From Cercis canadensis (lineage: Eukaryota; Streptophyta; Magnoliopsida; Fabales; Fabaceae): DNA of 64,000 nucleotides. The first letter of the stretch is position 1. The number at the start of each line of letters is the position of its first letter. The notes beneath the pieces were generated by a model. That model worked only from the letters and a program-made list of their open reading frames with translations, was not told the DNA's origin and did no database searches. Below, one piece after another: positions 1 to 10,146 of this stretch. The stretch lies in NCBI GenBank assembly GCA_003255065.1, contig QAOA01006013.1:1046885-1110884 (forward strand), read 5' to 3'. The translations under genes and the position numbers were made by a program.

Positions 1-623
1 CCACCGGATATAATGTAGTTTGCAACTGAAATCATGGATCAGAAATGGGCCTAATGATCCTGGATCCTGCATATGATTATAATAAGGAGAAGACATGATT
101 TATTTCTTTTCTAAATTAATATAAACAATGTGCTCTTAATGTCTCCACCTTCTCAGGTTATCCCCTTGTGCTTAATTAGGCAAAATGATTCTCACAAACA
201 TTTTTCGTTTCTGCATAAAATAAGCATTTTTTAACTATTTTTCTCGTTAAATTGCACATATGATTCTTATGTTGTTCAAATAATTTCCCCAGCCATCGCC
301 TCCTCATTTCCTGTTTCTGAAATTGAGTCGTCCGTTCTAATTTTTATTTTATTATCAGTTTTGATTATGCTTTTGATTGATTTAATACAGCAGATTAAAA
401 ACAAAAAGCCTAAATGGGGAAAGTAATTTTGTACAGATTTGTGTGTTTGTATCCATGTACTAATATGAAACCTTGCCTTGAATTCTTAATGTTTTGGCTT
501 AAGCTTGCATCTTCTTTTACTTGCATGTTATTCTATAAACAGTTTGTTTTAGTTGCACCTTATTTCCAGACGAAGTGGGAATAATGAGTTTAAAAGTTGA
601 TTTTTTTTATCACGTGGTGGCAG

Positions 624-2702
624 ATTAGTTCGTTCCAGTACTGGTCCTGTAATGTTCTCAACTTTGGAAGATGGGAAGATTGTGAAAGGTCTTGCTGGTG
701 TTCCAGATGAAGGTCCTGTCTTATTAGTTGGCTACCATAACTTGTTGGGCTTAGAGCTTATCTCGGTTATTGAGAAATTTTTGAGTGAGAAGAACATTAT
801 GGTTCGTGGTATAGCCCATCCTGTGCTGTTTACAGACAGAGATGAGAGTTCATCTTCTGAGTTTTCTATGACTGATTGGGTGAAGGTATTTGGTGGGGTA
901 CCTGTTGCAGCAAGCAATCTTTATAAATTACTTTCAACTAAATCACATGTTCTCCTATATCCTGGTGGCGCACGTGAGGCTCTTCATTTCAAGGTGCACT
1001 GAATTCCAACTTGAAATAACATATATGATCTTTTACTTTATTTATGATTCATGTCATTGTATTCATCTGTTTTACACTATCACTATTTTTATGCAATTAT
1101 CTCATTAATGAATTGATAAAATCTGTGTGTTTCGTACCATAATTACTATTCTAGACAGATTTGCGTGGCTAATTGTGAAAATTATATCTAAAGTCTCAAT
1201 TTCTTGCATAAGATTTTTAATGAATTAAAGGGGCGAGGAAGAAGGGAAGAGAAAGGGAGATGGAGGCAAATTTGGTAAAAAGTTAACACATAAAAAGTAG
1301 CATGAAGTTTCTGGACCATTTTCAGAAACAGTCATGTAGACAAAATAGAATATCACAGGCTTCTACGTGTACTACTTTTAGTCTTTGTTTGGTGCCATCT
1401 GCTGCTGTTAGGAAAGAAGCTAAAGATGCACAAAACTCATGTTTGGACTATTTCTTTTTCTTTGTCATGTTTGTAAAATTTTAAGATCGACACTTACTGT
1501 GCTCCCACTCCTATAATTGTCAGGGTGAAGGATATAAGTTAATTTGGCCTGATCAGCAAGAATTTGTGAGAATGGCAGCACGTTTTGGTGCCACAATTGT
1601 GCCGTTTGGAGCTGTAGGACAAGATGATATCTTTGAAGTAGGTTTTTCTTTTCCTCGTACAGTTTCTTTACTTCTTAGTAATAGCAGCTTATTCTGTTAT
1701 ATTTGAGATCTAACCTTTGACAAGATGATATCTTTGAAAGGGGATTTTTTTTTTTCTTGTTTTGTTTTGTTTGGGGAGGGGAGGAAATGGAAACCATAAC
1801 TCTACCAGATGGAGTACAAGAAATTTACTGCTTCATGCAGATGCTTGATTTGGGAGGAGAGTAAGATCCAGATAATTGGTTGAAACTGGTTTGAAATATA
1901 AGAATGAAATTTTACTGATACATAACTTCGAATTACAGGTAACAAGATTGAGTGTGAAATCATGTATACAGTTAATCATTATGCTTTATGATTTATCCAT
2001 CAAGAATTCTTAAAAATGTTTTATGCAAGTTAATTGGACTAAGAAAATACTCTGGAATTACCATATAAAAAATTATCACATCTAAATTAAATCTGTAAGT
2101 GTATAGTGCACAACTTTTAGATACATAAACCTACGCTAGGTGGATCCTTCAGAATTAATTGTAGTTACTTTTTTTAGTTTGATTGTTATTGCTCTGGATT
2201 TGACAGATGCTACTTGACTACAACGACTTAATGAAGATCCCATTACTCAACGATTTCATCACAGATACCATTAGTCGTGATTCTATTAAGATCAGGTAAT
2301 TGCTTCATGTAAAGAGTATATACTACTTTAAGAAGGTAATTTTGCAATGTAAGTTTAAACTTTTGTCCATTTACAAGCAACTTTTCTTTTTTCTTTTCCA
2401 ATTCTAGAGATGAGGGAAGTGGGGAGGTTGCAAATCAAAACATCTTCCTTCCGATTCTATTACCTAAGTTACCTGGTCGCTATTACTATTTGTTCGGCAA
2501 GCCCATAAAAACACAAGGCATGGAGAGCATCCTAAAAGATAAAGAGAAAGCCAACCAACTATACTTGCAGATCAAGTCTGAAGTTGAGCGCAATATAAGT
2601 TACCTGATCAAGAAGAGGGAGGAGGATCCATACAGAAGTATCGTTTATAGAAAAATGTATCAGGCAATTTATTCTTCTGAAACTCCAGCATTTAAGCCTT
2701 GA
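624..2702 (+). CDS. Phytyl ester synthase / DGAT-like acyltransferase, C-terminal part (gene starts before window)
   Basis: Four exons are visible: 624-993, 1524-1637, 2207-2295 and 2408-2702. They give about 288 residues and a TGA stop at 2700-2702. The borders are AG/GT and the phases fit. The protein begins inside the acyltransferase domain. It has a GYHNLLGLEL block with the conserved His near its start, then LYPGGAREALH, GEGYKLIWPDQ and VPFGAVG, which are hallmarks of the plant esterase/lipase/acyltransferase family that includes chloroplast PES1 and PES2. Family members are about 700 residues, so the hydrolase half and transit peptide lie upstream of position 1. Known family role: esterifying phytol and making triacylglycerol in plastids during chlorophyll breakdown. 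The substrate of this copy is inferred. Positions 1-623 look like intron. The ATG at 652 is internal, because the frame is open through LVRSSTGPV back to the splice acceptor. Confidence 0.88.
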
Positions 2703-4237
2703 TAATTGTTTTGTATAGGTAAATAATTCTTGATCTTTATGTGAATCATTATTATTTGGAAGGAGATCATCTGCATGTTAGTATTTATAAATGATATATT
2801 GCTTCCTCCAAACCTTGCTGTACTTGGGGTCTCATACTTCTGTTCTGTTCATCATTCATCTGTTGATGAATAGGCTCGTAATTCAGTAATTCATTGCACT
2901 CCAATGGATTACAAGGAAAAGAGAAAAGGGGGACGAAGGGTTCCTAGTAACACTAATGTTTTGCAAGTTTCAAACTTTCAATGTACTTGGTCATCACATG
3001 ATTCTTTTTGTTCCGTCTCTTTTCTTTTAATTCCTTGGGTCTCTATACCTAGCACCGCAAGAAGATACTCTTACACCTCATACTTGAGCATATTCTCATA
3101 ATCGCCTTGATATTCTCAACCTAGTAACTTAACTACCCAGATGGCCACAACTTAGACTTAGTTCTAATTGTAGTTAGATTTTTTTAATGATGCTGCTTCA
3201 TGCAAAATAGGATTAACAAGAATCTGGTAAGTTATGCTTCCCTGGGGTAGAATATGACAATTGACAACATAACTATTACTAGCTTTCCCCGTAAAGCTCT
3301 GTCCCCAGCGAATTTCCCCCTCCCTTCAAAACCAAAAAGGAAGAAAAGAAATTCCCAAACAACAATGTCCTGATGCAACACGAAGTGAGGGACTTAAGTG
3401 GTCCGAAAAAAAGTGCCGATCGCTATCGGTGATTAAGCAGAATATCATAGCTGATATCCAAATTTGGGTCACAGGATAAAAGGGAAGAACCAATTCTTGA
3501 GTCATACCGATTTGTGGAGAATAATCAAACTCTACTGTGGGTTACAGATGGGAAACATTACCGTTAGTTGCCAAATTCCAACATGCAATCAGAAAAATCC
3601 AAAAACTCTATTAAAGAAAATTATGAAGGCCACATGTAAATAGTGACTGCTACTCTAGTTCTGACTCCAAGCATTCTGAATTTTTATATTTATATTACGG
3701 AATCAAATGGCAATTTCCTCCCCCCCAACCGCAAGCATTATCTCTCGAAGTTTATTTTTATATTTATTGAGTTTGCACCTGTTTACCAAATTTAAGGTTT
3801 TAGAGTAACCATTAGTTTATCAGAATGGGCCTAAATATTTCACTTGAAAGTAGTCGCTTTCCATTCAATTCCATCTCCCACCACTGATAATGTGACACTC
3901 CTTTGTCCTGCAGATTTGTATAGATTCTTGGCTGTTTTTGAAATCAGTTCCCATTCCAGTTTGGCTTTTGTTCTCTTAGGTCGGAATCCAACATCAACAT
4001 ACGCGCCAAACGCCCGCCCTTGTCAATCAATTCAATCCTGAAGAAAACAAGTCATGGAAAATGGGATTCTGCCCCCATTTTAATAGAATATGATTCTGTC
4101 TTTCTGTTGGCCGATTTGTCAATTTAAGAACATTAATAGAATCCATATCTTTGTAGATTTCACGTAAAGTAACACATGGTTCTCTCTTGGAAGCATGGGG
4201 AACTGTGATCGAATGTCAAGTGTCAAACTTTCCTGTC
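2703..4237. other. Intergenic, no gene seen
   Basis: This stretch holds the 3' UTR of the acyltransferase and the promoter side of the next gene. The only open frames are short (about 65 codons), without recognisable domains. I see no clear transposon structure. Confidence 0.6.
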
Positions 4238-4245
4238 TATATAAG
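4238..4245 (+). promoter_or_regulatory. TATA box of the Tyr/Gly-rich gene
   Basis: TATATAAG lies about 95 bases before the ATG at 4340. The leader between them carries a short GA repeat around 4303-4314. The position fits a TATA element and a 5' UTR of roughly 65-70 bases. Confidence 0.6.
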
Positions 4246-4339
4246 GAGAAGTACTAAGAGGTTTGAGACTCAAAAGACTAAGAACAAGTAACTTAGTCGA
4301 AAAGAGAGAGAGAGAGCAGAGGATCTGAGAAGTTGAAGC

Positions 4340-6082
4340 ATGGGTGGGTATGGTTATTCGTACCAGGGCTACTCCAGCTACAGTAGTGGGGAGCTAGGGA
4401 GGACAGATGAAGCACTTGGCCCGCTCATAAGAAAGCCGTTTGTTCCTTTTGTGCCTGGCCGTAACTCAGACGCCTATCTTGCACCCAACGCCAACCGAAG
4501 CTCAGAGGCAGAGGGCTATGTTACCAAAAAAACAATAGTACCTGTTGCTTCCTCACCTTATGGTTATGGGGACGAATATAAGCATAGCTCTCCAACTCCA
4601 ACCCAGGCTTATCCTGCCAGAAATGATGAAGGATGGCGTCAGCAGACAAGCCCGGCTCACGGTCGCCCTCAGAAAGTCGATGATTTCCTTAACAAGATCC
4701 AGATTCAAGCTAGCCGACCAGCTAAGTTCGGTCCTGAAACCAATTGGCGCGACTCCCAACAATCACCACCTTATAATGGTGCTAATGGCTACGGAGACTC
4801 TGGCAACTTCAGCAGCAAGCCAACTGGAAATACCATTCGGAATGACAACTATGATGGTTATAATGGTCCTCGTGGCTATGGTGACTCTGGTAAGTACGGC
4901 AAAGATAATGGGTATGGTGGTGACTATGGCAACAAAGAAGGGTACAAGCCAACTGGAAGTACCATTCGGAATGACAACTATGATGGTTATAATGGTGCTC
5001 GTGGCTATGGTGACTCTGGTAAGTACGGCAACAAAGATAATGGCTATGGTGGTGACTATGGCAACAAAGAAGGGTACAAGCCAACTGGAAGTATCATTCG
5101 GAATGACAACTATGATGGTTACAATGGTGCTAGTGGCTACGGTGACTATGGTAACAAAGATAATGGGTATGGTGGTGACTATGGTAACTATGGCAACAAA
5201 GAAGGGTACAAGCCAACTGGAAGTACCACTCGGAATGACAACTATGATAGGCATCAACCTGCAGGAAACTACAGTGCTGTGGAACCAAATAAGCCCACCA
5301 CTGGTGGCTGGACCAGGCCAAATACTTCAGGTTGGACTCCTCCACCAAGAAATGGGACCCAACTAAGTGAGGCAACTAATGATCTTGGCAAGGCCATGGA
5401 GTTGTTGAAGGAAGCTGGAAATGCAAAGGTCACACCTGGTGGTCATTCAGCAGGCGTCAATGGTGGCATCAATGGCAATGGCGGCTATGGTGACTATGGC
5501 AACAAAGAAGGGTACAGAGCTAATGGAAACACATATCCGAATGACAACTATGATAACTACCCCCGAAGAAATGATGGTGGGGATAGGCCAAACCCCTCAA
5601 TATGGGCTGAGGCACCAAGTAATGGTTCTAAGCTTACTGAGCCAACAAGTAATGTTGGCAAGGCTATGAATCTTGTAAAGGAAGCTGACAGGCTGAAATC
5701 TATTGTGACTTCTGCTCCTCAAGGCAATGGTTCTCAGCATAGTGAACCAACAAATAAAATTGGCCAGACCTTGGAGCAAGCTGAAAGGATAAAAAATATT
5801 GTGACTGCTCCTTCACAATCCCGGGCTACAGTGCCAATTGAGGCAACAACGCCAAACAAGGATGACTACAGAGAAAACAATGACAGCAGGGAGGCCACAA
5901 GGAGGTATGGAAACTTCAACTTTTCATCACCACCCCCAAGTACAATCATTGATGGCAGGGAAGCTAACTATAGAGAAAACATTGACAGGAGCGTTGCTCC
6001 AAGGCGATTTGGAAACCTCAAATTTGGCCCAACCATCAACAGTACAGAGGCTGAGAAGAGGTATAAAGGCACCAGGGTTTGA
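4340..6082 (+). CDS. Intronless Tyr/Gly/Asn-rich low-complexity repeat protein, 580 aa, function unknown
   Basis: This is one uninterrupted 580-codon exon, with a good TATA box upstream and a 3' UTR containing AATAAA-like signals near 6287. I do not recognise a catalytic or RNA-binding domain. The N-terminus is rich in GYGYSY and SYSS motifs, followed by FVPFVPGRNSDAYLAPNAN and a VDDFLNKIQ block near residue 115. Residues about 160-300 are tandem units of 43-44 residues built on NDNYDGYNG, GYGD and DYGNKEGYKPTG. Later come three diverged copies of a GKAMELLKEA-like amphipathic segment, then two copies of YREN plus RRxGNxxF near the C-terminus. Composition suggests a disordered, prion-like protein. 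No signal peptide or membrane segment is seen. Alternatives are a cell-wall glycine-rich protein or a stress-granule type protein. Neither is shown by the sequence. Confidence 0.8.
   Translation: MGGYGYSYQGYSSYSSGELGRTDEALGPLIRKPFVPFVPGRNSDAYLAPNANRSSEAEGYVTKKTIVPVASSPYGYGDEYKHSSPTPTQAYPARNDEGWRQQTSPAHGRPQKVDDFLNKIQIQASRPAKFGPETNWRDSQQSPPYNGANGYGDSGNFSSKPTGNTIRNDNYDGYNGPRGYGDSGKYGKDNGYGGDYGNKEGYKPTGSTIRNDNYDGYNGARGYGDSGKYGNKDNGYGGDYGNKEGYKPTGSIIRNDNYDGYNGASGYGDYGNKDNGYGGDYGNYGNKEGYKPTGSTTRNDNYDRHQPAGNYSAVEPNKPTTGGWTRPNTSGWTPPPRNGTQLSEATNDLGKAMELLKEAGNAKVTPGGHSAGVNGGINGNGGYGDYGNKEGYRANGNTYPNDNYDNYPRRNDGGDRPNPSIWAEAPSNGSKLTEPTSNVGKAMNLVKEADRLKSIVTSAPQGNGSQHSEPTNKIGQTLEQAERIKNIVTAPSQSRATVPIEATTPNKDDYRENNDSREATRRYGNFNFSSPPPSTIIDGREANYRENIDRSVAPRRFGNLKFGPTINSTEAEKRYKGTRV
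4817..5250 (+). repeat. In-frame tandem repeat, 129-132 bp unit
   Basis: Unit starts fall at 4817, 4946, 5078 and 5210, giving periods of 129, 132 and 132 bases. All are multiples of three, so the reading frame is kept. The fourth unit is partial. A more diverged unit occurs around 5480-5570. The strong DNA similarity creates long open frames on the other strand (for example 4763-5257), which are not genes. Confidence 0.9.
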
Positions 6083-7787
6083 AAAGTAACTAACAACATA
6101 TCATGTGTTGAACTTCCACTGAACGCTTCTTGGCTCGTTTCAGTAAGTTGGCTTAGGTTTATCCTTAAGTTCTTTCTATTTTTCTTCTGTTTTACCTGGT
6201 TGCTGTATGCTCATGGTGTTAGAGGTAAGCTTTGTGGTTTTGGCAGCCTCTAACATCAGTGTTAAAATAAGATCTTGTAAGGATTGAATAAATATGTGAG
6301 TGCTAAGTAAATATACTTCATTTTATTTACTGACTTTTGGCCGTTGTGGCATATATTGGGATTACTTGATTGGCCTAGCAAGATGATCATAGTACAAAAA
6401 AGTAAAATAGGGGGAAACCAAAATGATAGCAAAAAATAATTTAACATTACCTTCTACACTTTGTCGATTTTATGAATTAGCATAACTCAACAGTAGAAAA
6501 GGATCATAACAACGATAAGCCAGAGCAATATTTTCCTGCTGACTTGAAACATAACTGCAAATTAACTCTGAGATTTATAAGGTATCTGAGACAAAAAAAT
6601 GAGTGAGCATGCTCACCACTGCCTAGATGGTAGTTTAACTAAACAATATTTACCTAGCGAGTTTTAGTTATCACTATAACCTTTTGGTTGAGAAAGTAGA
6701 TAACCATAATCTAACCATCAGTGAAGAGAACTTTGACAGATTTTCTCTTAATTTATTTATATAAATTAGAATTAAAGATATTCATTTTGAAGATGTCATG
6801 CATATCCTTGCATTCCTATCACAAGAAATGGCTCTTTGAAATCTGATACAGTGAGTCTAATCTTAACTGCTATTCTACCTTGTAGAACCCCTTGTTTTAA
6901 AGTAGTTCTCATTCAAACAACTCAATGAGCGGCCCCCATTTTTAAGATGAATAAGTGACCTTTATTGAAAAGCTTAGCTGCTAAACAGCAACAAAATTAT
7001 CATGGCCCAAAAAAGAAGCAGCATATAACTGAATACAAAAATAGGACATAACACAAGCACAAGTAAACTGTAAAACTGGTAGTTTATCAAAATTATAGCC
7101 ACTATACATGTAAGTCCAACTTTGTGTACATCTTTGTTATCCAAAGAATAGCCTCCTTTCTCCTTATATAAAAAATCCTTGTCCTGTATTCTTAATCTGG
7201 AATCAGCTGCTTTTGCCAGGCTTACTGATAAGATTTTTCCTCTCAATCCATATTATAGAGATCATAGACATTTTGCATTCGATAACACCAAGACATTTTA
7301 ACATGAGGGACTTTTGATTTTTGCAAATATAAAACTTACTATTGAGTCTTCTTTTAGTAGCTTAAGCTTTTAGAATAATTGGTTTCTTGACATCATATCA
7401 AAGTTTCTTTGACCAAATGGTTAAAAGTTCTATCCTTTCCATCCCTATTTATATTAATTAAATTCAACTTCAAATCTAAAGGGTTTCTGTGTGAGAGGAC
7501 ATGTTAGATGTAAAACTTATTTTTATGCTTTCTGCTAACGGCTAATGGTTTTCATATAGTTGGTTTGTTGGGCAAAAGTAGGTCCGTAATCTTTTCCATT
7601 AATTAAGAGATCCATGACACAGATTTCCCTTAAATGCATTACTTTAGGAAAGAAACCAAAAATACAGGGGTATAAATATCAGCTATATATTGATTTTACT
7701 TGCATACATATCATAAAGAAGAGAATGGTTCCAGGAAACATGTCTTAAATATCTAACAACTGCAAGACTCCAAAGGTATGCTTTTCC
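6083..7787. other. Intergenic, AT-rich
   Basis: The first about 200 bases are the 3' UTR of the repeat protein. The remainder has no convincing coding frame, structural RNA or repeat that I can identify. Confidence 0.6.
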
Positions 7788-9336
7788 ATGGTGATCATGC
7801 TCACTATTTGCCTGGTCAGTGAAGTCCATGGTCTTAAACTTTATCTCATCGGAGTGGACTCCATAGAGTCATCCTTGTTTCCCAAAAATCTTACCCTGGA
7901 AGAAAGGCATAGGATGACTGCTGAACTTACCAAATCCCGCGTTCTTTATCTCAGATCGTCTACTTGTACACTTCCAAACAACTCAAGAGAAGAGACACTT
8001 AGCGATTCAAGTACCAATGCGTTGCGCCCTCCCGCATTTAGAGTTTCAGGTAACTTCTATGTAACTCGATTAGTCATCGGTTCACAGAGTTATTCTGCCT
8101 ACTTTTTGATAGATACAGGCAGAGATGACACATGGGTACAAATACAATGTGAAGAGTTCGCAAATTGTTTTGACATAAAAGGAGGAAGCTTCAACTTCCG
8201 ACTTTCCTCCACTTTTCACCCATTACCTTGCAATCACCACTTTGTGTTCCCAAAACATCTACAGCATTGCATATCTTGGTGGTAGCATCACTAGTGGGTT
8301 GGTAGCAACTGACACCATTGCATTAGTCACTGCTGATGGAAGTGACCAGAAGTTCTCAAATGTGGCATTTGGTTGTGGCTTTGACAATAGAAACATCAGG
8401 TTTGGCCCAAATGGAGGAGAACCCGATAATGTGATTGGAGGGATATTTGGTTTAGGGGCAGGGAAACTGTCACTTTTGATGCAACTAGAAACTCTTACCA
8501 ATGGGATTTTCTGTTACTGTGTCTTCCATCATGGACCACACCAATCCGTAACATTCGGTGATGATGCACAAAATGTAGGCCGGGTACAAACTAGATCATT
8601 ACAAACAACACCCATGGTAACGGGAATAAATAGATACATGCTATACCTGGAGGACATGTGTGTGGCTACAAAAAGACTCCAGTTAGAACCATCCTTGTTT
8701 AGTGGTGGGTTTGCCATTGACACTGGTGCCACCACATACGGTTTTGGTTGAAGAGGCATACTGGAGACTCAGAGCTGAGATAGTCCATTATTTTCAAACA
8801 ATCTACAATTGGGATATGACCTATGCTACTCTGGTTCCGTGACCAGTCTTAACCATAGACTACCTAGCTTGGCCAATTGGGTTGTAGCTTAGTTGGTCAC
8901 AAAGTTTTCTCGCATGAAAAGGGTATTGTGTTTGAGACCTCTCATTGACAAAATGCGGGTCTCAAAGCACTTTACTTTACAAAGCTACAATTGTGAGTGC
9001 TTCGACAACATGACCTCTGGAACAGGGATGACTTGCCCCAGGTTTGATAAATTTGACTCCATCCAAAAGTTAGAGTTGAGCCCTAGTTCTTGGGTTACCC
9101 AAAAAAAAAAAAATAGACTACCTAACTTGGTATGTCATTTTGTAGGGGCCACACTTGTATTGCAACCTCCAAATGTTTTTGAACAATTTTCTTATAGGTT
9201 CTGCTTCATTATGCTGCCCATTAAAGCTCCAGGACCAAGTCTTTTGGGGGCCTTTCAACAAGCAAATTATCGGTTCCTGTATCGTGTCAAAGCATCTAGG
9301 CTATCTTTTGTAAAAGAAGATTGTGTGAACAATTAG
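7788..9336 (+). pseudogene. Nepenthesin/CDR1-type aspartic protease pseudogene
   Basis: The pieces form a plant A1 (pepsin-like) protease. The order is a hydrophobic N-terminus, a short propeptide, the first active-site motif FLIDTG (near 8107), YLGGSITSGLVATDT, AFGCGF, the second active-site motif FAIDTG (near 8712), LVEEAYWRLR, YDLCYSGS, and a C-terminal block LLGAFQQANYRFLY with a final Cys. The frame breaks near 8240 (DTG half into GGS block), near 8740 just after the second DTG, and near 8812 before YDLCYS. A 240-bp SINE then interrupts the exon at 8873-9112. If the SINE and one copy of its target duplication are ignored, the frame reads straight through the insertion site from SLNHRLPSL into VCHFVGATLVL. 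The gene therefore cannot make a full protease. No intact neighbouring copy is in the window. Confidence 0.88.
8873..9112 (+). mobile_element. tRNA-derived SINE inserted in the protease exon
   Basis: The 240-bp body starts near a box A (TAGCTTAGTTGG, 8885-8896, a perfect match to TRGCNNAGYNGG). A box B-like GTTTGAGAC (8930-8938, one mismatch) follows about 34 bases later. The body ends in GGGTTACCC plus an A-tail of about 13. It is flanked by 18-bp target duplications at 8855-8872 and 9113-9130 that differ at one base. The spacing of the boxes, the A-tail and the duplications together define a plant SINE. A related copy of the same length is at 38171-38410. Confidence 0.92.
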
Positions 9337-10146
9337 GAGTTTAATGTGACTCTCTTAATTGTCTCTATGTAATCCTATTTAAACATTTACCTTGTTATCT
9401 ATGTCATGCTTTCATCAGAATAATAATAGACTTTGTTGGGTTCATTCATACTCATGTCAGTTGATGGAATTGCTCTTTAATACAATAAATTTTGAAATCT
9501 TATGAGTACACGATAGCAATTTCATGTTTGGTAATTTAATGGAAAATGAAGGTTTTGGTGCCCACAAGATCCAATTTTTTCAAATATCCTATTTTTGGAA
9601 GGATTATTTTACTAAAAAGTGTCTTTTTATCCCCTTCTTCCCTTTTAGATTGTTTTAAAAAAGGAGGTTTTTTAAGATACTTTTAGTATTTATGTAGTAT
9701 GTCATACAATATAAGAATAACCAATAAATAAATGACATGTGTACAAATTAATTGTTTTTAAATTTATTTAAAAAATTAAATAAATTATATTTTATATATA
9801 ATAAAATATAAAAATTATGTATGTTTGACACGTCAGTGTAGTATGATATACTTACGTAGTATCATAGAATCCTCGTTTATTTAATTATAATTTTTTTTAC
9901 TTAATTAATGACACGTCAATTCTTATAGAGCTCAATTTATAAGTGAGTCTAATTTGCTATTTACTTATTTTACCCTCCTCCTCCGAGGCTGCTAACTACT
10001 TCCGCGCATATCCTCCCTTCAGGAGAAGTTCGAAAGAAAAGATTCTTCTATTTTGCAACGGTTCCAAAATGCAAATGACTTATGGTTATGGGTTCAAAAG
10101 GAGGGAAAGGGCTTAATCTGAATTCTCCTATCCTCTTGTATGGTTC
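9337..10146. other. Intergenic AT-rich stretch and PPR gene 5' region
   Basis: This stretch contains the 3' side of the dead protease, an AT-rich MITE-like stretch (listed separately) and the leader of the PPR gene. The ATG at 10082 opens a different frame that overlaps the PPR start region and shows no family similarity. Confidence 0.55.
9675..9871. mobile_element. Possible MITE copy 1 (imperfect inverted ends)
   Basis: The ends resemble each other in inverted orientation: a GTAGTATGTCATAC-like left end against the reverse complement of the right end with GTATATCATACTAC. The middle is almost pure A/T. The right 45 bases match, at about 73 percent by eye, the right end of a similar AT-rich stretch at 18020-18194. 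No target duplication was established. Confidence 0.35.

Noticed and set aside
4763..5257. Open frame of 164 codons on the minus strand
   Set aside because: It is a shadow of the tandem repeat in the plus-strand gene. Its own repeats (IVVIP-like) are just the complement of the NDNYD units, and it has no promoter or family match.
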